DNA from: DASZTU01 sp035493835
GTDB lineage: Bacteria > Pseudomonadota > Alphaproteobacteria > Rhizobiales > Devosiaceae
Assembly: GCA_035493835.1 (NCBI GenBank)
Contig: DATJHO010000064.1
Coordinates: forward strand, 11,635 to 75,634
Direction: 5' to 3'
DNA: 64,000 bases
Below are positions 9,110 to 16,364 of the stretch, in pieces. The first letter of the stretch is position 1; every line of letters starts with the position of its first letter. Made by a program: the position numbers and the translations under genes. The notes below the pieces were generated by a model, which was given only the letters and a program-made list of their open reading frames with translations, ran no database searches and was not told the origin of the DNA.

Positions 9110-10774
9110 TCAGGCTCGCGAGAAGTCCTGGAACCGGAGATTGTTGGAACTGTAGTAGGTGAAGCCCTTGAGGTCCGCCTTGTGCGCCAAGGTGTACTTC
9201 GGGTACGCGATGAACCCCCAAGGCGCCTCATCCATGAGCGTCTTCTGGACCTCGGTGTACTTGGTCTTGCGGACGTTGTTGTCCAGCGTCTGCAACCCTT
9301 CGGTGATGAGCTGGTCCACCGTGGGGTTGTTGTAATTCGAATAGTTCACATAGCTTTTCGAATTGAAATAGAGATAGGTCGAGTAGCCCGGATCCGGCGT
9401 CCACGGTGAATCGAGGTAGAAGATCATCGGCTTGGCGCGCTTGGTGACGTTCTCGTAGAAGACGCCCGCGGGCAGTTTCTCGAGGGTCAGTTCCACGCCG
9501 ATCTGGCGCAGCGAGGTCTGGATCAGCAGGGCGATCGGCTCCTGCGTCGGATCGCCGGCATTATAGGAGATGGTGGTGGCGAGGCTGGCGCCGACGCCGG
9601 CCTTGTCGAGCAGCGCCCTCGCCTTCTTCAGATCGTAGGCGTAGGTGAAGAAGCTCTTGTCCACCATCGGGTAGATGTAGGGCATCGGCGCGGTCTGCGG
9701 GTCGGCATAGCCGTAGTAGATGGTGCGGATGATCTCGTCGCGCGGGATGGCAAGGTTCACGGCCCGGCGCACGTCGACATTGTCGAAGGGCGCGATCTTG
9801 GCGTTGAGCTCAAGCCAGATCATGTAGGAGGCATTGACGGCGTCGATCGCGACGGTTTTTTGCGGCTTCAGCGCTTCCAGTTCGCGCGGCTGCAGGAACT
9901 GGGCGATGTCGACCGCCCCGCCTTGCAGCAGCGAGAAGCGGCTCGCCGATTGCGGCACTTCGCGCATGATCACGCGCTTCATGGCGGGCTTGGTGTCCCA
10001 ATAGTCGTCGCGCGCCTCGAACACCGCCTGCTGTCCGCGCACCAATTGCCTCAGGCGATACGGCCCGAACCCGGCGCTTTCGTTCTTGAGGAAGTTGACG
10101 GCCCACGGATCATCGTTGCCACCCACTTCGGCGCACTTGGTGCCATCGTAGATAGGGTTGGCGAGGTTGCATTGCTGCTTGAGCAGCAATGGATTGGGCT
10201 GGTCGAGATTGAACGAGATCGCATAATCGCCCTCGACCTTGATCTGATCGGGGGATTTGAGCCCCAGCACCGCCGTCTGGAAGAGCCCCTGCCCCTTCAG
10301 GTTGAACTTGCGGTCCCATGTCCATTTCACATCCTTGGACGTGAACTTGTTGCCCCAGTTGGAGACGACGCCTTCGCGCAGCTTGAAGGTGGCCTTGCGC
10401 CCGTCGGGGGACATGTCCCACTGCTCGGCGAGCCGGCCGCGCAACGCCAGACCGGAGGGCTGGTCCGGATGCACGGAAGTGTCCTCGCGCAGCACCCCCG
10501 GCGCATCGGGATCAGGCACTTTCTCATAGGCCAGCATGTATTCGTACAGCGCGCCCAGGGAGTCGATGGAGCCCAGGCTCACGTCAAATTCGATATCCAA
10601 TCCCTGCGGGGTGGCCGGGGCCGCGATCACCAGCGTATCGCTGGCGTTCTGAGCGAAGGCCTCGCCGGCTCCCAGTGAGGAGGGCAGAACCGAGGCGGCG
10701 CCTGCCGCGGCGGCCGACTGCAGGAATTGTCGGCGCGTCGGTACGAGCTTGGTACGCGTGAATTCTTCAGACAT
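9110..10774 (-). CDS. Peptide-type ABC transporter substrate-binding protein (SBP family 5), Tat-exported
   Basis: About 554 residues, first gene of the operon. The N-terminus carries a twin-arginine signal (TRRQFLQSAAAAG) with likely cleavage after GEAFAQN, so the protein is folded before export to the periplasm. The mature part has the family-5 layout: GRLAEQWDMSPDGRKATFKLR near residue 105, DVRRAVNLAIPRDEIIRTIY in the central lobe, and a C-terminal lobe ending NNLRFQDFSRA. Two ATGs are possible (10786 and 10774). The second has GGGG seven bases upstream and is preferred. Family 5 binds peptides, glycosides, nickel or opines, so the ligand remains open. Confidence 0.9.
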   Translation of the reverse strand: MSEEFTRTKLVPTRRQFLQSAAAAGAASVLPSSLGAGEAFAQNASDTLVIAAPATPQGLDIEFDVSLGSIDSLGALYEYMLAYEKVPDPDAPGVLREDTSVHPDQPSGLALRGRLAEQWDMSPDGRKATFKLREGVVSNWGNKFTSKDVKWTWDRKFNLKGQGLFQTAVLGLKSPDQIKVEGDYAISFNLDQPNPLLLKQQCNLANPIYDGTKCAEVGGNDDPWAVNFLKNESAGFGPYRLRQLVRGQQAVFEARDDYWDTKPAMKRVIMREVPQSASRFSLLQGGAVDIAQFLQPRELEALKPQKTVAIDAVNASYMIWLELNAKIAPFDNVDVRRAVNLAIPRDEIIRTIYYGYADPQTAPMPYIYPMVDKSFFTYAYDLKKARALLDKAGVGASLATTISYNAGDPTQEPIALLIQTSLRQIGVELTLEKLPAGVFYENVTKRAKPMIFYLDSPWTPDPGYSTYLYFNSKSYVNYSNYNNPTVDQLITEGLQTLDNNVRKTKYTEVQKTLMDEAPWGFIAYPKYTLAHKADLKGFTYYSSNNLRFQDFSRA

Positions 10775-10821
10775 CGATTTCCCCATGGCTGCTTGAGGTG
10801 CGAACTGGTCTCAGAATTATT

Positions 10822-10830
10822 GGTCAGACC
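10822..10830. promoter_or_regulatory. GGTCAGACC operator half of a FadR-type site, copy 1
   Basis: Palindrome ATTGGTCAGACCAAAT is centred at 10826, about 50 bases upstream of the binding-protein gene. It fits the FadR/GntR consensus TGGTnnnACCA. Immediately beside it, ATTGGT and ACCAAT face each other across five bases (10832-10849 region), forming a second, differently spaced inverted repeat. Confidence 0.6.
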
Positions 10831-10863
10831 AAATTGGTCACAAACCAATACAACCATCATTAC

Positions 10864-10872
10864 GGTCAGACC
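10864..10872. promoter_or_regulatory. GGTCAGACC operator, copy 2
   Basis: ACGGTCAGACCGT is a perfect 13-base palindrome in the middle of the divergent region between the transporter operon and the asparaginase gene. It shares the nine-base core of copy 1 exactly. The three sites together point to one regulator controlling both directions. Confidence 0.6.
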
Positions 10873-10949
10873 GTCAACGTCAAAGAATGAGCAGTTTTGC
10901 GCGCAAGAAGCGAGCATTCCGCCCAAAGAGTAAGCGAACTTGATTTTTT

Positions 10950-10958
10950 GGTCTGACC
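10950..10958. promoter_or_regulatory. GGTCTGACC operator, copy 3, before the asparaginase gene
   Basis: TTGGTCTGACCCA lies 40 bases upstream of the asparaginase ATG, a position suited to repression of that promoter. It is the same core as copies 1 and 2 read on the opposite strand (A/T centre). Confidence 0.6.
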
Positions 10959-10998
10959 CACATATCCACCGACACGGGCCAACCTGAAAGAAAGTCGG

Positions 10999-11970
10999 AT
11001 GAAGAAGATTTGCTTGATGACCACCGGCGGCACCATCGCCTCGCGGCGCGATGAAGCGACCGGAAATGTAGTTGCCAGTGTCAGCGGCCAGGATCTGCGC
11101 GACATGCTGCACGACCCGCTGCCGGGCATCGAGCTGGAGGTCGAAGAGTTCTGCAACCTCGGCAGCTATGCCATTGACCTGCCTACGGCCTTCGCGCTGG
11201 CGCGCCGCATCGACCAGAGGCTTGCCGATCCCGGCTGCGACGGCGTCGTCGTCACCCATGGGACCGATACCATGGAAGAGAGCGCCTATATGGCAGACCT
11301 GCTGGTTCGCAGCGACAAGCCCGTTGTCTTCACCGGCGCGCAGCGCGCCGCCGACCAGCCCAGTTCGGATGGGCCGCGGAACATCGCCGATTCGGTGCGG
11401 CTAGCGGCAGCGCCGGAAGCTCGCGGGCTGGGGGCCGTGATCTGCTTCGAGCAGGAGTTCCACGCTGCCCGCGACGTTACCAAGACGCACACCTCGCGGG
11501 TCGACACATTCATGTCCGGCGAACACGGCAAACTCGGCGAGATCGATGCCGGCAAGATCGTGGTCCATCGCCGACCGGTCCTCAGGAGGACCTATTCCAC
11601 CTCCGAGATCGACGCCACGGTCGAGCTGATCAAGCTCACCATGGGGTCGACGGACGGATATATCCGTTACGCGGCGGACAATGGCAGCAGCGCCATCGTC
11701 CTCGAAGCTTTCGGCCTCGGCAATGCAACACCCTCCGTGACGCGGGCGGTCGCCGAAATCATCGAGCGCGGCGTGCCGGTCATCATCGCCTCGCGCTGCC
11801 CACGCGGCCGCGTGAAGCCTGTCTATGGTAAGGGGGGCGGGCAGGATCTCCATGATGCCGGGGCGATATTCGCCGGCGACCTGAACGGACCGAAGGCCCG
11901 TGTGCTGGCCTCGATCCTGCTCGGCGCGGGTATCGGGCTGAAACCAGAGATCGAGTTCCTGGGCGGCTGA
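10999..11970 (+). CDS. L-asparaginase-type amidohydrolase
   Basis: 323-residue asparaginase/glutaminase-family enzyme with no signal peptide, so probably cytoplasmic. The first nucleophile motif is MTTGGTIASR at residues 7-16. The second is VVTHGTDTMEESAYM near residue 85, and TGAQR and KTHTSRVDTF follow as usual. It is transcribed away from the transporter operon with three shared operator palindromes between them. Hydrolysis of asparagine, or of a half-amide product released by the imidase-like enzyme of the operon, would both fit. The specificity loop cannot be read by eye. The start follows a GAAAGAAAG ribosome site. Confidence 0.88.
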   Translation: MKKICLMTTGGTIASRRDEATGNVVASVSGQDLRDMLHDPLPGIELEVEEFCNLGSYAIDLPTAFALARRIDQRLADPGCDGVVVTHGTDTMEESAYMADLLVRSDKPVVFTGAQRAADQPSSDGPRNIADSVRLAAAPEARGLGAVICFEQEFHAARDVTKTHTSRVDTFMSGEHGKLGEIDAGKIVVHRRPVLRRTYSTSEIDATVELIKLTMGSTDGYIRYAADNGSSAIVLEAFGLGNATPSVTRAVAEIIERGVPVIIASRCPRGRVKPVYGKGGGQDLHDAGAIFAGDLNGPKARVLASILLGAGIGLKPEIEFLGG

Positions 11971-12067
11971 ATTGGATGCACGCGCCAGCCCTGCGCGGCC
12001 CGGCATGGCCGTTGGGCTGAGCTAGCCCTCCGGTTTCAGTTGTCGAACTCCCGCTCTCCACAAAGCT

Positions 12068-12161
12068 CCGTCATTGCCGGCCTGTCCGGGCAATCCAGGG
12101 GCCAACGGCTCCGCCGCGCGTGTTGCCCTGAATGCCCCGGCCAAGCCGTGGGCATGACGGG
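12068..12161. repeat. Palindromic intergenic repeat (TCCGTCATTGCC...GGCATGACGG)
   Basis: A roughly 94-base imperfect inverted repeat with ends TCCGTCAT and ATGACGG and inner arms CCGGGCAATCCAGGG and CCTGAATGCCCCGG. It resembles rhizobial REP/RIP-type elements found between convergent genes. Here it separates the asparaginase gene from the convergent Popeye-like gene. No gene is seen in 11971-12233. Confidence 0.55.
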
Positions 12162-12233
12162 CTCGTTGCCAAATCACTGCTGGAGGTGCGGGGTGTGCCT
12201 ATCGAGCACCGCCCCACCCACCCGTGCCATACC

Positions 12234-12953
12234 TCATGACGCATTTGCCGACGGCGCAGCGCTGGACCTGAGCAGCTTGTCGATCAGGTTGCGGTTGAAG
12301 CCCGCGTGCAGGATGACGCGCAGCACGGGCCGGGCCTTTTCGGCCTGCTCGAGGGCGCTGCGTTCGAAGCTCAGGACACGCAGCGGTTCGGCGGCGATGG
12401 CCGTGGCGGTGGCCGGTTTGCCGCTCGCGTAAGTCATTTCCCCCAAAAAGTCGCCGGAGCCGCAAGTGGCGACGACGGCACCGCCGCGTTCGATGCGGAC
12501 CGTGCCCTGGGCGATGAATACCAGTGCCTTGACCCGCTGCCCCTCGGTCGTCAGCTCAGTGCCGGCCGGCAGATCGCTCCAGGCGCCGCTGGCGAGGAGC
12601 GCACGGGCATCGGCATGGGGCATGCCGGGCGCAATCGTATCGATGAAATATTGCTCGTCGGCCGTGAAATTCGGCGGCCGGTTTTCCCAACAGATAATGA
12701 AGAGCTGGGCCAGATTGGCCACCAGGAAAGTGCTTTCCCAGAAAACACTGACCGGATCGAAAACAAAAAACAGGCGATAGATGATCTTGATTGCTCCCGC
12801 CACAATTGCCAGCACACGCAACCACGCAATATTGCGCATCAGCACAGAGGTCAGTTGCAGCAGGTAGGTGAAATTTCCAACTAGAAGCGCAGGCGTAACC
12901 AGGGATACTAGTATTGCTTCGGGCGACAGGGACATCGTAGACAATCTCGGCAT
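12234..12953 (-). CDS. Membrane-anchored cyclic-nucleotide-binding protein, Popeye (POPDC)-like
   Basis: 239 residues. Three hydrophobic segments (about 12-34, 41-62 and 69-91) are followed by a single cyclic-nucleotide-binding beta-roll (about 125-225) and no DNA-binding domain, so it is not a Crp regulator. This is the layout of Popeye-domain proteins. In the phosphate-binding cassette the glycine-glutamate pair is present (GEM, 171-173), but PATAT (180-184) stands where Crp-type proteins have PRAAT, so the cAMP-phosphate arginine is missing. It is divergent from the operon that encodes an adenylate cyclase, which makes it a candidate cAMP effector. Start at 12953 follows GGAA; a second ATG at 12935 is possible. 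Confidence 0.75.
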   Translation of the reverse strand: MPRLSTMSLSPEAILVSLVTPALLVGNFTYLLQLTSVLMRNIAWLRVLAIVAGAIKIIYRLFFVFDPVSVFWESTFLVANLAQLFIICWENRPPNFTADEQYFIDTIAPGMPHADARALLASGAWSDLPAGTELTTEGQRVKALVFIAQGTVRIERGGAVVATCGSGDFLGEMTYASGKPATATAIAAEPLRVLSFERSALEQAEKARPVLRVILHAGFNRNLIDKLLRSSAAPSANAS

Positions 12954-13203
12954 GCTAAGTTCCGAAAGAAGCAAAAGCCTTGCCACGCCTGAAGGCCGGC
13001 CGCAATCGGCGTCGGGCCGGCGGCAACCTGAAATGCCGCGACAAGATGATCGCCCTTAACCACCTGACGGCAAGCGCCTCAGGCGAGCAGTGGTCCGACG
13101 GGACCGAGGGTGCTGTTCATTGGGGATAGACGCAAAAAGTTCCAAACAATTGCAGACGCTTTGTGGTTGATACGGGCTGAACTCGATTTTAGGTTTGGGG
13201 AAC

Positions 13204-14592
13204 ATGAAGTCTAGTTGCGTTCATTTTGGCGCCCTCATTTGGGCTGTTGCTCTTCTGTCGACGTCAGCCGCCGAGGCCGCGCAGGCGATCGCGCCGCTCG
13301 ATTCGAACGTGCCGCCCCGTGCCGCTGCCACCGACCTCAAGCAGATCGCGGCCAAGCGCCAGCAACTGATGGCAGCCATGATGCGGGATCCAAGCAATCT
13401 CGATATCGCCTTCGAATACGCCTCGCTATCGGCCGAAGCGGGTGACCTCGAGGGCGCCATCTCGACCCTTGAGCGCATGCTGATCTTCGCTCCCGGCCTG
13501 CCGCGCCTCGATTTGGAATTGGGGGTGCTCTACTTCCGCCTCGGCGCCCACGACACCGCTCTATCCTATTTCCAGGCGGCGCTCGATCCGGCCAATCACG
13601 CCCCAGCCCCGGTGCGCGAAAAGGTCGAGGCCTATATCGCGGCAATCGGCAAGCAGTCGCAGCCGAACCAATTTTCGGGTTCGATCAGCTTTGGCACGCA
13701 ATACCAGACCAACGCCAATGGCGGGCCTTCTTCGCTGTTCGTCGATCTCAACGGCCTGCCCTTCGTCTTGAGCCAGAGCGCCGCCAGCACGCCCGACACC
13801 AACGCTTACGCCGCCGGCAGCTTTGTCTATTCGAAAGACTTGGCGGACCAGGGCGACCGGTTCGTGGTCGGCCTGCAGAGCTATGGCTCGCTCTATAAAC
13901 AGGAGACGCAGCTCAACACCGGCGCCTCCGAGTTGACCTTCGGGCCCCAGTTCAATCTCCAGCGCTTCCACATCGACGATGCCTCGCTTGCGATGTACGG
14001 CATCGCCGGCGGCGTGCTCCTCGGTGGCTATCCCTACCTCGCCTCGGATGGTTTTGGCCTCAATGTCCAGAAGGGATTGGGCCCACGTCTCCATCTGGGC
14101 CTGACCAGCGAATTCCGGAACCAGACCTATTTCAATTCCCCCGATCAGCCCTTGGCCACCGACCGGAACGGCAGCAATGTCAGGCTGCTGGCGACCGCCC
14201 AGTACCATGTGTCGGACGCCTTCTCGGTTTTTGCCGGCGCAACGAGCGAGCGACGCAACGCCGAGGCGGGCTATCTGAGTCTCTTGCAGTTGGGGGCCTC
14301 GCTGGGCGGCACGGTGGTGTTCGCTTCGCCGCTGCCCCAGTTGGCCGATCCCTGGTCGTTCACCCTTTGGGGCGGCTATCTGCAGCGCAACCACGACGCG
14401 CCCGACCCGATCGTCAATGTGGCACAGGCCGAAGTCGAGCACGAGTTCGACATCCAGGGCACGCTCAACGTCCCGCTGCAGCAGGGCTGGTCGATGCAGA
14501 CCACGCTCAGCTACCGCGACGTGAAGTCCAATTACGACATCGACAACACCACCGACACCAGCGCGCTGGTCGGTTTCACCAAGCAATTCTGA
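13204..14592 (+). CDS. Slam-like outer-membrane protein: TPR repeats plus C-terminal beta-barrel
   Basis: 462 residues. A signal peptide (about 1-25) is followed by two or three TPR helices (about 45-140: DPSNLDIAFEYASLSAEAGD, LELGVLYFRLGAHDTALSYF) and a long strand-rich region (155-462) with the family-like entry FSGSISFGTQYQTNANGGPS and a terminal phenylalanine (VGFTKQF), typical of outer-membrane barrels. TPR plus barrel is the architecture of Slam (surface lipoprotein assembly modulator, DUF560). The next gene encodes a protein whose C-terminus resembles Slam substrates of the TbpB type. ATG at 13204 follows GGGG; an earlier TTG is unlikely. Export function is inferred. Confidence 0.75.
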   Translation: MKSSCVHFGALIWAVALLSTSAAEAAQAIAPLDSNVPPRAAATDLKQIAAKRQQLMAAMMRDPSNLDIAFEYASLSAEAGDLEGAISTLERMLIFAPGLPRLDLELGVLYFRLGAHDTALSYFQAALDPANHAPAPVREKVEAYIAAIGKQSQPNQFSGSISFGTQYQTNANGGPSSLFVDLNGLPFVLSQSAASTPDTNAYAAGSFVYSKDLADQGDRFVVGLQSYGSLYKQETQLNTGASELTFGPQFNLQRFHIDDASLAMYGIAGGVLLGGYPYLASDGFGLNVQKGLGPRLHLGLTSEFRNQTYFNSPDQPLATDRNGSNVRLLATAQYHVSDAFSVFAGATSERRNAEAGYLSLLQLGASLGGTVVFASPLPQLADPWSFTLWGGYLQRNHDAPDPIVNVAQAEVEHEFDIQGTLNVPLQQGWSMQTTLSYRDVKSNYDIDNTTDTSALVGFTKQF

Positions 14593-14600
14593 GGTTCGCG

Positions 14601-16364
14601 ATGCTCCACCTTAGACTGGCGCTGCTTTCCACTGTCTTCCTGCTCCCCATGGCCGCCGCGCCCGCGCTCGCGGCGAAGGCCGGCGTGACCGCTGCAGTCA
14701 ACCAATCGGCGCAGGGCACGCCGCCGGGTGGCGGCATCCGCACCATCGTGTTGGGCGCCGATGTGCTCCAGGACGAAAAGATCGACACCACCGGCAAGGG
14801 CCTGGTGCAAATCCTCCTCGCGGACGGCACGACCTTCACGGTGGGGCCGAATTCCTCACTCACCATCGACCACTTCGTGTACGACCCCAACGCCGGCACC
14901 GCCCAGGTCACGGCCAGTCTCGCCAAGGGCGTCTTCCGCTTCATCGGCGGCCGCACGTCAAAAACACCGAACGGCGTTACGCTGAACACGCCGGTGGGCA
15001 CGGTCGGCATTCGCGGCGCGGTGGTCGATATCAATCTCGTGCCGACGGCCGAGGGCCGGCGCGCGCAGATCGACCTGCTGTTCGGGCAGGAAGTGACGCT
15101 CAACCGTCAGCGCATCTATCAGGCCGGCTATTCGATCATCGTAGGGGCGGACGGACGTCTCCGCATCGTCAAGACCCCGCCGGGATCGGGGGACCTGATC
15201 CAGTTGATCCTCGCCGGCCACTCCCATCAGACCGGCGGCTCGAACCACATCCCCGACGACAAGATTGTCGCCTCGAGCGGGATGCCACCGACCAACTCGG
15301 AGTATCCGGTCACCGACAACCTGCCGCCGCCCCTCCTGCCGCTGCCGACGACGGATTTTGGCGATACCATCACCACCGTCACCGCGGACGCCAATGACCT
15401 CACCACAAACGGCGAGGTGACCCCGCCACCACCACCACCACCACCACCGCCGCCGGTAGATACCCGGATTAGCGGCACCTTCCAGGGCTTCAGTGCAGGC
15501 CTGGGAAGTGGCTATGTGGAAACATGCGGCATGACGCCATTCTCAACTATTCTGACAAACATTGACCCCAATGACGTCACCGTCGATTTCAGCCCCTCGA
15601 CCGATAGCGTTGGCGGCACATTCGCTTTGACGGGTGGATACCTGCTCCAAGATATCTCGGTTGGGTTCGGCGACGGCAGCTCAGGCGGTTCGTCGTCCTT
15701 TCCGAGCAACGATGCCTTCACGGCCACCGGCACCGGTTCAGCCGCTACGGCAACGCTACAGTATACGACGGGGCCAGGCTCGGGTGGAAACGGCACAACC
15801 TTCGCGTCCCACGGCAGCGACACGCTCGCCTCCTGCACCTGCGACTTTCTGCAATGGGGCTACTGGGCAACCGATTTCGACGCGGAAGGGGAAGGTAACA
15901 ACGGCACCGGACACGTCAGCGCTGTCGGAACCTGGGTGACCGGCGACATCACCAGTCCCGAGGACTTCGCCGCCTATTCGGAGGCCCAGGCGAATTATAC
16001 CGCCACCTATACGGGCAACGCTGTTGGGTACGCCCAGGAGCCTGACGAGATCGGGACGCATAGGGCCACAGGCGACATGAGCATGACCTGGGACTTCGGC
16101 AGCAGAAACGGTTTCGTGGACATTACGAATTTTGACGGCAGTCACGAATTCTCCACCAGTGTCAGCTCCAGCACGCCGAACGGTCAGTTCTCAACCGGCG
16201 AGGGTAGCGGCTCGATGAACGTCAACGGCGCGTTCGTGAACAACGGCTCCGACAAGGCCGCGGGTGTGATCGGCAACTTCAGCGCCTATGAGGAGGGTGG
16301 ATACCAGGCGACCGGTATCATTGCCGGCCAGCGGACAAGCCTGGACCTGACGTCGCCCCCATGA
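14601..16364 (+). CDS. Exported FecR-domain protein with proline hinge and TbpB-like C-terminal beta-barrel region
   Basis: 587 residues with an N-terminal signal peptide (cleavage near ALAA, residue 24). Residues about 46-145 form a FecR domain (IRTIVLGADVLQDEKIDTTG, LLADGTTFTVGPNSSLTID, TLNTPVGTVGIRGAVVDI). A run of eleven or so prolines (about 274-285) acts as a hinge. The glycine- and aromatic-rich remainder includes WGYWATDFDAEGEG, MSMTWDFGSRNGFVDI and VNGAFVNNGSDKAAGVIGNF, the last resembling the FxGPxAxEVxGxF strand motif of TbpB-type barrels. It starts eight bases after the Slam-like gene and overlaps the cyclase gene by ATGA. No lipobox cysteine is evident. A surface or periplasmic signalling role is inferred. 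Confidence 0.75.
   Translation: MLHLRLALLSTVFLLPMAAAPALAAKAGVTAAVNQSAQGTPPGGGIRTIVLGADVLQDEKIDTTGKGLVQILLADGTTFTVGPNSSLTIDHFVYDPNAGTAQVTASLAKGVFRFIGGRTSKTPNGVTLNTPVGTVGIRGAVVDINLVPTAEGRRAQIDLLFGQEVTLNRQRIYQAGYSIIVGADGRLRIVKTPPGSGDLIQLILAGHSHQTGGSNHIPDDKIVASSGMPPTNSEYPVTDNLPPPLLPLPTTDFGDTITTVTADANDLTTNGEVTPPPPPPPPPPPVDTRISGTFQGFSAGLGSGYVETCGMTPFSTILTNIDPNDVTVDFSPSTDSVGGTFALTGGYLLQDISVGFGDGSSGGSSSFPSNDAFTATGTGSAATATLQYTTGPGSGGNGTTFASHGSDTLASCTCDFLQWGYWATDFDAEGEGNNGTGHVSAVGTWVTGDITSPEDFAAYSEAQANYTATYTGNAVGYAQEPDEIGTHRATGDMSMTWDFGSRNGFVDITNFDGSHEFSTSVSSSTPNGQFSTGEGSGSMNVNGAFVNNGSDKAAGVIGNFSAYEEGGYQATGIIAGQRTSLDLTSPP

Noticed and set aside
14367..14600. Longer N-terminus for the FecR protein
   Set aside because: It overlaps the Slam-like barrel gene; ATG at 14601 is followed directly by a signal peptide.
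15423..15455. ACC/CCA triplet run considered as a microsatellite or CRISPR-like repeat
   Set aside because: It is in frame and encodes the proline hinge of the FecR protein; there are no spacers.
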